This document shows, piece by piece, positions 8,880 through 17,031 of a DNA stretch of 20,842 nt. Origin of the DNA: Pseudomonadota bacterium (lineage in GTDB: Bacteria; Pseudomonadota; Gammaproteobacteria; Halothiobacillales; Halothiobacillaceae); the NCBI GenBank assembly GCA_021795795.1, contig JAJYPA010000089.1, positions 1-20,842 of the forward strand, written 5' to 3'. Position numbers and translations under genes: made by a program. Numbering within the stretch: the first letter of the stretch is position 1; every line of letters begins with the position of its first letter. The notes under the pieces are model-generated. The model did no database searches and was not told the origin of the DNA. It was given only the letters and a program-made list of their open reading frames with translations.

Positions 8880-9064
8880 TGTATTCAACCTGAATATCAT
8901 GTTTCGAAAATTTTAATTTAGTCAGAGTTTCTAGCCTAATATTTCTATAATATCCGGTTTCGTTGGCGTCCCTACCATTATAAAATTGGGTCAATATTAC
9001 TTTGCAACATTTATGTTTGTTACTCAGAAAGTAGATTTATATGTGACATATTTGTCTCAAGCTT
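8880..9064. other. AT-rich gap between two GT4 genes
   Basis: About 185 strongly AT-rich bases with stops in all frames and no gene. It continues the AT-rich composition of the GT4 gene that ends at 9065. It contains a candidate promoter, listed separately. Confidence 0.5.
8977..9007 (-). promoter_or_regulatory. Candidate sigma-70 promoter upstream of the GT4 gene at 7743
   Basis: A perfect -10 hexamer TATAAT (8982 to 8977) has TTGCAA 19 bases upstream (9007 to 9002). The spacer is longer than the optimal 17 and the -35 is imperfect. In such AT-rich DNA chance matches are common. If real, it would start transcription about 90 bases before the GT4 ATG at 8879. Confidence 0.22.
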
Positions 9065-10276
9065 TTATTGTTGAGGCGCCAATTCTAATAGGGCGCGCGC
9101 ATCGACATCGAAACTATATTCTTTCTGTACCAAGTCATGTAACGCCTCCCCCATCCTTGATAATCGTTGTTTGTCGCTCGATATTTCATCCATAACGCGA
9201 GCTAGATCTTCCACATCTCCAGTTTTAAAAACGAAACCAGTGACGCCATTTACTACCAAATCAGGCCAGCACCCTACAGCATCAGAGACAATCACGGGTT
9301 TGCTAGTAATTCCCGCCTCATTAACAACTAAACCCCATGTTTCTCTATTGTTGCTAGGTAAAACCAATACATCTATACAAGCATACCATAGTGCTAACTC
9401 AACCTGGTCTTTGAACCCCATATAATGAATTTTCATATTATTGGAGACAGCGTGTTCGACAATCCAACGCAATTCGCCATCGCCCACAAATGCAAGATGG
9501 GTATCACTATTGACACTATCACACAGATTATTAAATGCCTTTATGAGTGTTTCAACACCCTTTCTATGAGATAATTTTCCAACAAAAGAAAAAAGTATTG
9601 AGTCATTGCTAAGGCCTAATCCTGCACGCATTTTATGCCGTTCTGCCGAATGTGCGGTCATCATGAAATAGTCGTTATCAATTGCCCACGGCATAGATTT
9701 AATTTTATCACGGGGGACGCCATGACTTGAATAATAGTCAGTATTTGCGCTGCCGACCGACAGGAAGCCATTTGCGATCATCAGCACTAAGCGAAAGTAT
9801 AGTTTTTTCAATTTTATATTTCTGGCAGTGCGTACCACGGATATCAGATTCGCGTCATCACGAAAATACACCTTAACACCCAGAAGACGAGCGATAATTG
9901 CTGACCATAAATGAAATGGACGGCTATAACCAACAATAATGAGAATCTCGGGTTTGATTTTTCTTATAGCCTTCAATAAACCATAATTAAATGGTGAAAA
10001 AAAGGATACTTTAGCCACGGAGCCAATCGCGGGGAGAAAAATATGGTTATAACCTTCCAATAGTGGTCTTCCCCAGTTTACAGGTCGACCGAATTCTTTA
10101 TCGATTGCGTTTACTATTGAGCAATTACTTTGATAAATTGCTGATACTTCGGTATTATAATTTTTGTTCATGAAAGAAAATAGCGGCGATAAATATTGTA
10201 TTGGATGTGTTACCAAGAAACAAATCTTTATTTTCCCAGTTCTTGATGTTGATCCGTTGTATGCAGTCTTTAACAC
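9065..10276 (-). CDS. GT4 family glycosyltransferase, AT-rich
   Basis: A 403-residue GT-B enzyme with the chosen start. The body begins KIKICFLVTHPIQYLSPLF, a common opening in GT4 enzymes of O-antigen and capsule clusters. The donor domain begins near ILFSFVGKLSHRKGVETL, and ETWGLVVNE is the EX7E motif. The frame is open to a GTG at 10354 that overlaps the upstream stop, but nothing like a ribosome binding site precedes it. GTG at 10276 has GGAG seven bases upstream and trims an unusual Arg-rich leader, so it is preferred. Codon use is visibly AT-rich compared with the flanking genes, suggesting separate acquisition. Sugar specificity is unknown. Confidence 0.85.
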   Translation of the reverse strand: MLKTAYNGSTSRTGKIKICFLVTHPIQYLSPLFSFMNKNYNTEVSAIYQSNCSIVNAIDKEFGRPVNWGRPLLEGYNHIFLPAIGSVAKVSFFSPFNYGLLKAIRKIKPEILIIVGYSRPFHLWSAIIARLLGVKVYFRDDANLISVVRTARNIKLKKLYFRLVLMIANGFLSVGSANTDYYSSHGVPRDKIKSMPWAIDNDYFMMTAHSAERHKMRAGLGLSNDSILFSFVGKLSHRKGVETLIKAFNNLCDSVNSDTHLAFVGDGELRWIVEHAVSNNMKIHYMGFKDQVELALWYACIDVLVLPSNNRETWGLVVNEAGITSKPVIVSDAVGCWPDLVVNGVTGFVFKTGDVEDLARVMDEISSDKQRLSRMGEALHDLVQKEYSFDVDARALLELAPQQ

Positions 10277-10283
10277 GTCATAT

Positions 10284-10287
10284 CTCC
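10284..10287 (-). promoter_or_regulatory. Ribosome binding site supporting an internal GTG start
   Basis: GGAG on the minus strand lies seven bases before GTG at 10276, within the longer open frame of the AT-rich GT4 gene. It supports starting the protein 26 codons after the most upstream GTG at 10354. Confidence 0.45.
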
Positions 10288-10350
10288 ATCTGCAATAAAT
10301 TAATAACAGCCTTCTGTTTGTATGCCTGTTAGCAAAACCAACGATGTCTA

Positions 10351-11589
10351 TCACAAAGCACGGATAAACTCAGTCACCTTCTCTTTATAACGCCCCCAAG
10401 TGAACCCTTTAGCGCGCTCCCGAGCGTTTTGGCCCATGCGCAAACGATCTTCCGGGTGCGTACGCAAGAATTCCAGCTTCTCGACAATGGCATCCACATC
10501 GCGGATCGGTACGACGAAACCATCCACCCCATCGCGCACCAGATCACCCGGGCCATTGGGAGTTGTGATCACGGGCAGCCCAGACGCCATGGCTTCCAAG
10601 ACGACCAGGCCCATGCCTTCCAACAGACTAGGGAATACAAAGACGTCCGCATTCTGGTATATCTTCGGAAGGTCTGCCTGTGGTACGTGGGGAATATGCT
10701 TGAAGTCATCGCGGAAAGGGATAAATGGACGCATATCATCGGGGTAATTTCCGACGAGCACAAGCTCCGTATTGGCATTTTTAAAACGCCGATAGGCTCG
10801 CAGCAGGTAGGAAACACCCTTACGCTGCACGATGCTCCCAACAAACAATGCTCTAAAAGTTTCTCCCCGTTCTGCTCTTGATGACCGTTGGGAAAACCGC
10901 GTAAGATCCGCACCGTAAGGAATGACGATCATCTTCTCTGCTGGAAATCCTTCTTCCATGAATGCGTTACGGGCAAATTGCGATCCGACTAGTATCCGGT
11001 CTGCTTGTTCACATTCCATATCCAACTCTGCCTCCTGCCAAGTCACCGATGAACGGCTCCAGTCGGGGAGTGTCGAGGCGAAAGATGGCTCCAGTTCACT
11101 TTCCTCTGCCACAAATCGCTGTATATAACGATGATGAGCAATGGGATAGTTCAGTACCTTTAGGCCAGACGCACGCGCAAACATCTTATAACTGACCTGC
11201 GCATTACCAACAACCAAGTCGGCATCTTCCGCATAGCGGCTCGCCACGGTAGCTAACCGTTTTTGGATGGTCAAATTGAGGCGATTTGTTACCGCCTTAC
11301 CTCCGGAACCAACAAAGTGTAAAATGCCCGCCCGCATTAGATCTTGCCACACGGCAGTTTCTTTGATATGACCTTTTAATTCAGGAGGCATCTCCCGTCG
11401 GCCGAAAGTCCTCGCGTAAATACGCCCCAGTGCTGGTAACGCATTGATAGCGCGTTCCCAATCTCGATGCTGGTTTGCATACGGTCGGATATAGGCTTGC
11501 AATAGGCCCTGCGTCGCAAGGGCAGTAGCAAAATGATTCAACTCCGGTGCACTGTAGCTAACAACAAGAACACCGTTATTTTTATTCAT
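10351..11589 (-). CDS. GT4 family glycosyltransferase
   Basis: A 412-residue GT-B enzyme. The N-terminal domain starts NNGVLVVSYSAPELNHFATA. An internal AHHRYIQRFV and ADRILVGSQFARNAF with VIPYGADLTRF mark the interdomain region. The donor domain begins RALFVGSIVQRKGVSYLL, and EGMGLVVLE is a perfect EX7E motif followed by AMASGLPVITTPNGPGDLV. GGAG lies eight bases before the ATG at 11589. The protein is expected at the cytoplasmic membrane face, extending the repeat unit. It follows the Wzy-like polymerase gene by 39 bases. The sugar is unknown. The acceptor domain is longer than in minimal GT4 proteins, suggesting a distinct acceptor. Confidence 0.89.
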   Translation of the reverse strand: MNKNNGVLVVSYSAPELNHFATALATQGLLQAYIRPYANQHRDWERAINALPALGRIYARTFGRREMPPELKGHIKETAVWQDLMRAGILHFVGSGGKAVTNRLNLTIQKRLATVASRYAEDADLVVGNAQVSYKMFARASGLKVLNYPIAHHRYIQRFVAEESELEPSFASTLPDWSRSSVTWQEAELDMECEQADRILVGSQFARNAFMEEGFPAEKMIVIPYGADLTRFSQRSSRAERGETFRALFVGSIVQRKGVSYLLRAYRRFKNANTELVLVGNYPDDMRPFIPFRDDFKHIPHVPQADLPKIYQNADVFVFPSLLEGMGLVVLEAMASGLPVITTPNGPGDLVRDGVDGFVVPIRDVDAIVEKLEFLRTHPEDRLRMGQNARERAKGFTWGRYKEKVTEFIRAL

Positions 11590-11628
11590 AACCGCTTCTC
11601 CAAATTATGCCACTGAGTAATTGTGGCT

Positions 11629-13038
11629 TCAATTATTTTCGTGATTTAACTTGGTCGCAGCCAAGGTAACCCCCAAGAAAAACCATGTATACCCATTCAT
11701 CGTTCCCTGAACGGTGATTTGCCCCATTAAAATAAGTTCCCCAGAAAAGCTGAATAACATAAGCGCCAACGGATCGTGATTCTTCTTGGTAGACCGCCAC
11801 ACTTTCATTAGCAACCAGAAAGTAAACCATATTCTGAAAAAGGTGTAAGCAAAACCAAGCACCAGACCCAGATCGATAAGGTGCACCGCCCATCCACTTT
11901 CTTTCGCCCATACTCCATAACCGGTCCACAGATGGGCGGCAGATGGTTCTTGAACCCAAGTCACGCGCGCTGCAGCATTGGTACCCAGACCTAATAGGTA
12001 TCCTGTGAAGGGCGTATTCAGGTAGTATATCCACCCATACAAGGGGTATAGGGCGCGACCGAAAATCCCGAGAGCAAAATGGGATCTTTCCCAAGCCCCG
12101 GTCCATCGCGTGATAAACGCAAGAAAAGCCTCCGGAAATGTGATAGGCCACAAAATTATTAGTAATACAGTAGCGAGTAATGGCCACAGACCGGACCGTA
12201 TAGCAAGTTGCCGCCTGTTGGAAATAATACCGGCGATAGATGTTGCTACGAGAACCAAACCAACCTGTAGCATCGCACCACGGCCTTGACTAAAAGCCAT
12301 CATTGATAACAGTGCTAATGTTGCCGCGAGCAACACGGGCTTTCGTACTACAGTGTTTTGTTTGGAGGTAATCCATCCATACAACACCGCAATCGCGAGT
12401 GTGGCAAGGAACATCTGCAAGCCAAGCGAACTGGAGAAAAAGCCGGCTGGCCGGATATGCCCCAGTCCCGAACTCAACTCATGAAACTGGTTGACAGCAC
12501 TGACTGCATCTCCGGCATTAATGACTGAATTTGATGGTGACATAAACTGGAGTGCAACCAACGGCGCAGATACAATACCTATCCACACCGTATACCGCAA
12601 AAGTCGCCGAATATCATCCTGCCGGAACTCTTTGGCGATAATAAAGATGAGAGGAATATAAAAAAAATAGGTTAGCCAACCATAGCCGGCGATAATACCG
12701 TAGCGCAGGGCATAGTGACCAATAAGCATTTGCACTGGTATTAAAAGTAGGGCACTAGCCGCCATGAGATAGGCAAAATTAAGCAACGCCCCCGCTCTTG
12801 GCCACATATTCTTCATCAAACTTATGCCATACAGCCACAAGGTGAAGGGCACCGCTATAAAAAACAATGGCTTTTGCAGTTGCGGTAGACCCCACTTGCG
12901 TAACGAACCAGAGAAGATCAACAGCCAGTACAGTATAAAGATGATCCGTACTATCCAGACCCGAGCCGCTTCACGTTTGCGCGCCGCACGGCCCGCATCC
13001 AAATTACTAATCATCTGCTGCTGTAATAACACGGCCAT
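11629..13038 (-). CDS. Wzy-like polysaccharide polymerase (O-antigen ligase/polymerase-like membrane protein)
   Basis: A 469-residue integral membrane protein. About ten or more hydrophobic segments are visible, for example VWIVRIIFILYWLLIFSG near residue 27, LLNFAYLMAASALLLIPVQM near 85, YFFYIPLIFIIA and LLATVLLIILWPITF. A large hydrophilic loop near residues 310-380 (from WTGAWERS to EPSAAHLWTGYG) fits the periplasmic catalytic loop of polymerases. Wzy proteins are poorly conserved, so the call rests on topology, size and position between the flippase and glycosyltransferases. It would polymerise repeat units at the periplasmic face. GGTGA precedes the ATG at 13038. A ligase or an unrelated transporter is less likely but possible. 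Confidence 0.7.
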   Translation of the reverse strand: MAVLLQQQMISNLDAGRAARKREAARVWIVRIIFILYWLLIFSGSLRKWGLPQLQKPLFFIAVPFTLWLYGISLMKNMWPRAGALLNFAYLMAASALLLIPVQMLIGHYALRYGIIAGYGWLTYFFYIPLIFIIAKEFRQDDIRRLLRYTVWIGIVSAPLVALQFMSPSNSVINAGDAVSAVNQFHELSSGLGHIRPAGFFSSSLGLQMFLATLAIAVLYGWITSKQNTVVRKPVLLAATLALLSMMAFSQGRGAMLQVGLVLVATSIAGIISNRRQLAIRSGLWPLLATVLLIILWPITFPEAFLAFITRWTGAWERSHFALGIFGRALYPLYGWIYYLNTPFTGYLLGLGTNAAARVTWVQEPSAAHLWTGYGVWAKESGWAVHLIDLGLVLGFAYTFFRIWFTFWLLMKVWRSTKKNHDPLALMLFSFSGELILMGQITVQGTMNGYTWFFLGVTLAATKLNHENN

Positions 13039-13077
13039 GCTTAAGTCACCGTTAACATGCGAAGATTATAATGAAAG

Positions 13078-13689
13078 TTATGGCAATATCCGTGGAGTTG
13101 GCCCAACCCATGCCTCTAGGGGCGCGTTCCATAGTACAGGTGAATATCGCAAATCCGTATTCCGCTGGATGGGGTGAGTTGTGGCGGGATTGCCCGACAC
13201 TATCGTGTAATTAGGGACATCGTGACGGATGACAGCTCCTGCTCCAACTACAGCACCGCGACCGATTGTCACACCCGGTAATACGATTGCGTTCGTCGCA
13301 ACCCATGCGTAATCATCGATCACAATGGGGGCTTTCTTGTGTGACCAGCTTGGGTCTTGAAGTGAATGTGATGCCGTCAGCAAAACAACGCCGTCATTGA
13401 TCACCACCCGCCGCCCAATGGTTACACGATCATGCAAAGCGATTTTACAGCGCCCCAATGAAGCCTCTTCACCGATGGAAAGGAGCGTAATCTTCCCCTC
13501 GATTCTGGACTTGCCGAGAACGACTAAACGGCTTATCGATGCACCTCGCCATCTGAACAGCATCGAACGTACCAAGAGTCGATACAGCTTGAAGAGATGA
13601 TAGCAACGCTTCACCCAAACTTTGGCCCACCGGCGCGGGTTTGTTGGTTTTTCCCGGTTTCGCCACAGATAGAGGACATCGCTCAACAT
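13078..13689 (-). CDS. Hexapeptide-repeat acyltransferase (probable sugar O-acetyltransferase)
   Basis: A 203-residue left-handed beta-helix acyltransferase. It begins MLSDVLYLWRNREKPTNPRR, has a basic helix, and then hexapeptide turns from SISRLVVLGKSRIEG onwards. TASHSLQDP holds the likely catalytic His near residue 108. VIDDYAWVATNAIVLPGVTIG, GRGAVVGAGAVI and SGNPA complete the coenzyme A fold. It is the second such enzyme in the locus, so the polymer may carry two acylated positions. The frame is open to 13776, but the ATG at 13689 overlaps the upstream gene by 7 bases and has GGGAG seven bases before it, so it is preferred. Substrate is inferred from context; acetyl is the usual group. 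Confidence 0.85.
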   Translation of the reverse strand: MLSDVLYLWRNREKPTNPRRWAKVWVKRCYHLFKLYRLLVRSMLFRWRGASISRLVVLGKSRIEGKITLLSIGEEASLGRCKIALHDRVTIGRRVVINDGVVLLTASHSLQDPSWSHKKAPIVIDDYAWVATNAIVLPGVTIGRGAVVGAGAVIRHDVPNYTIVSGNPATTHPIQRNTDLRYSPVLWNAPLEAWVGPTPRILP

Positions 13690-14684
13690 TTGCCTTCTCC
13701 CAGATTTTGGATACCTAGGAATTCCCGAAGCGTGGCAACGTGACATGCAATCCCATGCGACTGATACCACCTCCACGCGTCTTCGCCTATCCGTTGCGTC
13801 TTGTCGATATCGACAAGACCGGTCGGCACCCCCGGCAGATAATGCTGCCCGGCCAGCAAGTCATCTGATGGTGCATATTTCTCGGAAAGAATGACAGAGC
13901 AAAGACCATGGGCACAATAGGCCGCAAAGACACTACTTTTTGCTATATAGCTGATAGGATAGGTAATGATCCCAAACAGTGCAATCCGCATCAGATTTGA
14001 GATGTTGCCCGCCTCAAGCCGTCCATGCTGGATCACATTGTTGGCCGTTTGGGCGTCTATAACCTCTGTATCCGTGACTGGTGATCCAACGTCGTGTATC
14101 TCCAGCGATTGGAGTTTGGCCCATTGGAAAAGCTCGCTACCGGCGGTCCGATAAATTTTTGTTCGTAGCCCGGCGCTACCAAACACCACGAGACGGTTCT
14201 TACGGACGGTAGGCAACAATAGGGGTTCACCCACGGTGGAAAAAACCGGTAGGACAGCATGCGGCTTGTGCTTCGTATGCTGACACAGCCATTGTGCCGA
14301 CTCCTCACGATTGGTCATCCAGAAGTCCGACATTTCAGCCATACGGCGCACCACGTGGCGCTGCACGGGCGACAGCCAAAATGCGGATTTCCAGGGCGGC
14401 CCAAAGGCATAAAGCTCGTGGAAGAAGACACCAAACTTTTTGATTTTATGCCGTTGCCCCTCCATCGCACGCAAAAGCCACAGCGCGGTCCCTCGTTTAC
14501 TGTATTCGTAACCAGTCATCATGAGCACGACAGAGTCACCCGCCTGGATTTTGATATGTCCAATAGTAATAGTACCTATGGAAAGCGGCACAAGATTGAC
14601 AATGTCAGCCCCCATTTCCGCTTGTACAATGCGCGCAAAATCATATACGCCCCCTGGCCTTCCAGATATAACAAAATGAATCAT
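13683..14684 (-). CDS. Divergent GT-B-like glycosyltransferase candidate
   Basis: A 333-residue soluble protein. It opens MIHFVISGRPGGVYDFARIV, like the glycine-loop start of a GT-B enzyme; a middle RLVVFGSAGLRTKIY resembles the donor-domain entry. Near the C-terminus, SSVFAAYCAHGLCSVIL aligns by pattern with the EAMACGLPVI region of GT4 proteins, but the acidic EX7E residues are missing. It may use a different active-site arrangement or be a non-classical transferase. The ATG at 14684 has GGGG five bases upstream; an ATG seven codons earlier (14705) is possible. It sits between wzx and the acyltransferase and overlaps the latter by 7 bases. Function is inferred from fold-like pattern and context only. 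Confidence 0.5.
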   Translation of the reverse strand: MIHFVISGRPGGVYDFARIVQAEMGADIVNLVPLSIGTITIGHIKIQAGDSVVLMMTGYEYSKRGTALWLLRAMEGQRHKIKKFGVFFHELYAFGPPWKSAFWLSPVQRHVVRRMAEMSDFWMTNREESAQWLCQHTKHKPHAVLPVFSTVGEPLLLPTVRKNRLVVFGSAGLRTKIYRTAGSELFQWAKLQSLEIHDVGSPVTDTEVIDAQTANNVIQHGRLEAGNISNLMRIALFGIITYPISYIAKSSVFAAYCAHGLCSVILSEKYAPSDDLLAGQHYLPGVPTGLVDIDKTQRIGEDAWRWYQSHGIACHVATLREFLGIQNLGEGKC

Positions 14685-14752
14685 TAAGTCCCCGTTTATC
14701 TGCATTATCTACCACAATTTACCACTGCCTGGTTACTCAACGCACAGATATG

Positions 14753-16213
14753 TCAACCAGTGCGTGTCAGACAGAATCGGCGCAAGCGAAGCGTTGCCGT
14801 AACGAGGAAATGCCGCAGTTCCGGCGCAATCCATAACGCCCAGATAACGCTGAATGACACAAAGATGGTAATAACCAATATGCTTTGCGCAGAGATAATG
14901 CCTTGAGGCGCCACCACCGCCGCCAAGCCGATCAGTGCCGTGGCGGGGAGAGCATGCCTCATGCTGAAGGGAAGCCGGGCTAAATAGAAGAGCACTAATG
15001 CTTCGATCGCGCCTCTCAAGCTCCATGCCAGCGCTGCCCCTGCCAGTCCCAGCCAGTGAATCCCACCCCAAAGCAGCAGCAGGAAAAACGGGAGCTGAAC
15101 GAGATGCAGCTTGGCGGTAATGTCAGGACGGCCCTGTCCCTGAAGCAAGCTATAGGGGATATACGCGAGCCCGTTAATCCAAACACCGGCGAGCAGAATC
15201 ATGCCCGCCGCCGCGGCATGCCGGGCAAACCCCGGGCTGATCCAGTGGCTCAGGAACAGAGGAAGGCTCACCATGCCGACGATGATTACCAACGTCATGA
15301 CGGCGAGAAGCAGGTTCAAACTGCGTTCCGCCAAAAGTCTGCCTTCTTCGCTTTCGCTACGCGAAAAGCGGGGAAACAGGCTGGTGACGAGGGCACCGGG
15401 AAGGATGGATACGCGGGTGACCAGATTGTAAGGCACGGTGTAATACGTCACGGCCTGAACGTTGAGCAGAGCGCCGATCAGCATGCGATCGAAGGTGGCA
15501 AGCACGGGCACGATGATGTTGCTGATGGAAATCCAGCCACCGTAGGTGAACAGGGCACGGGCGCGCGTACGGTCGAACAGCGCGGAAGGCACGATGGGCA
15601 AATAGCGCCAGACACCAGCGAACAGGGGCACCAATCCCGATGCGCGGGCAAGGACGATGGCGGGTATCAGCCAGGTGAGTTCAGGGCTGATGGAAATGGC
15701 CACGATGAGCGGGATGATTTGCGTCAGCGCGCTGTTCAACACACCATTGAGATTCACGTAGCCGAAACGTTCGCGGGCCTGAAGCGCACCGACAAGTACG
15801 CCACTCAGGGTACTCAGCGGTAGGGCTGCGACAATCCAGGGCAGACTGATGAGTACATTGCGGCGCAGGGCTTCGGACATGTGAAAAAAATGGGCGAAAA
15901 CGGGTTGAGCGACGGCGTAGAGCACGGCGGCGCCTAACAGACCAAAGCCCAGATTGAGCCAGAACGCGGTCCAGAAGGTCGTACTGCGCACCGCCGGCGC
16001 TTCGGCATGCTGACGAGCTATATGGTAAGCCGTAGCCCGGGCGAGTCCCATATCGAAAACGCCAAAATAGCCGGTAAACAGCCAGACGATCGCCAGCACG
16101 CCATAGCGGGCCTCACCGATGGCGTGCAGGTAGATCGGTACGGTGACGAGCGCAACGCCCAGAGGTGCCATCTGCCCGAGGAGGTTGTAGAGGGTATGAC
16201 GGCGGATACTCAT
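14753..16213 (-). CDS. wzx: Wzx-type lipid-linked oligosaccharide flippase
   Basis: A 486-residue membrane protein of the MOP/PST exporter type. It opens MSIRRHTLYNLLGQMAPLGV, with about twelve to fourteen hydrophobic helices spread over the whole length. Typical stretches are YGVLAIVWLFTGYFGVFDMG, FDRMLIGALLNVQAVTYYTV and GALVTSLFPRFSR. It would flip the undecaprenyl-linked repeat unit to the periplasm for Wzy. The ATG overlaps the TGA of the phosphatase gene by four bases (ATGA at 16213 to 16210), with AGGAG five bases before it. Close coupling to the kinase/phosphatase genes and distance from the glycosyltransferases follow the usual arrangement of Wzx/Wzy loci. Confidence 0.9.
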   Translation of the reverse strand: MSIRRHTLYNLLGQMAPLGVALVTVPIYLHAIGEARYGVLAIVWLFTGYFGVFDMGLARATAYHIARQHAEAPAVRSTTFWTAFWLNLGFGLLGAAVLYAVAQPVFAHFFHMSEALRRNVLISLPWIVAALPLSTLSGVLVGALQARERFGYVNLNGVLNSALTQIIPLIVAISISPELTWLIPAIVLARASGLVPLFAGVWRYLPIVPSALFDRTRARALFTYGGWISISNIIVPVLATFDRMLIGALLNVQAVTYYTVPYNLVTRVSILPGALVTSLFPRFSRSESEEGRLLAERSLNLLLAVMTLVIIVGMVSLPLFLSHWISPGFARHAAAAGMILLAGVWINGLAYIPYSLLQGQGRPDITAKLHLVQLPFFLLLLWGGIHWLGLAGAALAWSLRGAIEALVLFYLARLPFSMRHALPATALIGLAAVVAPQGIISAQSILVITIFVSFSVIWALWIAPELRHFLVTATLRLRRFCLTRTG

Positions 16214-17031
16214 CGGCGCTCCTGAAGGGCTTGCAAAGCCGCCGCCAACTCCCCCAGCACCATATTGATCTTTTGCTCACTTTTCGCCAACCAAGCCAGT
16301 CCCGGTGTTATGTAGCGCTCCAACTGCGTCGTGCGATGCAGATCCGTACCCCAGAGTGTGGGGAGTTCGCGGTCCAGCAGCCCACGGGCGAAGGCCTGCG
16401 GCTGTGTCCCGTATTGCCCGGCCAGGCTCCCGATATCGCACTGCATCCAGGCACCGGATTGTTCGATTTGCGGCAACCATGCGGATGGATCCTGCTCCAC
16501 GTAGCGATAGCGTTCCACATGGGCCAGCACCGGTTGATATCCCGCCCGACGCAGCGCCCTGAGGACATCCATACCGCAGGGCGCGGGCATGAGGGCCGGG
16601 AATTCCACCAGGACGATTTTTTGCTTTCCCACGGGCAGATAGAGCACATCCCCCCGGTCGATGGCGGCGAACATCGTTTCATCGGCAAAATATTCGGCGG
16701 CGAGATGCAGGCCGAAACCACTGTCGATGCTTTGCCGCAGGGTATGGAAGGCTTCGCGCAGCCGATCGGGGGTATTGTCATAGACACCCGGATAAATATG
16801 TGGGGTAAGCACGGCCCCCAGATAACCGAGGGCGCGCATGCCGGCGATGGCGGTTTGCGTTTCTTCCAGGCTGCGCAGACCGTCATCCACCGCCGGGAGC
16901 AAATGGCAATGGAAATCCCAGGCGGCTGCCGCGGGTTCCCGTGCCGGAGCTTCCGGAGCCGCGGCTGGCCAGAGGCGGCGCAGTGCCTGTATCACCGTTT
17001 TTTGCCCAGGCGCTTCAGCAGCCGCCGCCAT
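16210..17031 (-). CDS. CpsB/YwqE-type PHP-domain tyrosine phosphatase
   Basis: A 273-residue metal-dependent phosphatase. DFHCHLLPAVDDG at residues 39-51, TPHIYPGV near 76, AEYF at 112-115, HVERY at 171-175 and GTDLH at 228-232 together give the PHP metal-binding set. It should dephosphorylate the tyrosine tail of the adjacent Wzc kinase in the cytoplasm. This enzyme class replaces the low-molecular-weight Wzb phosphatase common in enterobacteria. The N-terminal 38 residues are Ala/Pro-rich and precede the usual family start. The ATG at 17031 overlaps wzc by 40 bases and has its AAAGG too close; a GTG at 16995 overlaps the wzc stop in a GTGA junction like other junctions here and may be the true start. 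Confidence 0.9.
   Translation of the reverse strand: MAAAAEAPGQKTVIQALRRLWPAAAPEAPAREPAAAAWDFHCHLLPAVDDGLRSLEETQTAIAGMRALGYLGAVLTPHIYPGVYDNTPDRLREAFHTLRQSIDSGFGLHLAAEYFADETMFAAIDRGDVLYLPVGKQKIVLVEFPALMPAPCGMDVLRALRRAGYQPVLAHVERYRYVEQDPSAWLPQIEQSGAWMQCDIGSLAGQYGTQPQAFARGLLDRELPTLWGTDLHRTTQLERYITPGLAWLAKSEQKINMVLGELAAALQALQERR

Noticed and set aside
8713..8994. 93-codon minus-strand frame running from the AT-rich gap into the GT4 gene
   Set aside because: It runs in another frame over the GT4 coding region, has no domain and no ribosome binding site.
10277..10354. GTG at 10354 as the start of the AT-rich GT4 gene
   Set aside because: No ribosome binding site precedes it and it adds an Arg-rich leader not expected in this family. 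GTG at 10276 has GGAG at seven bases.
15056..15823. 255-codon plus-strand open frame opposite wzx
   Set aside because: The translation is low-complexity and rich in Gly, Gln, Asp and Arg, as expected from the complement of hydrophobic membrane-protein codons. There is no domain and it is antisense to a clear flippase.
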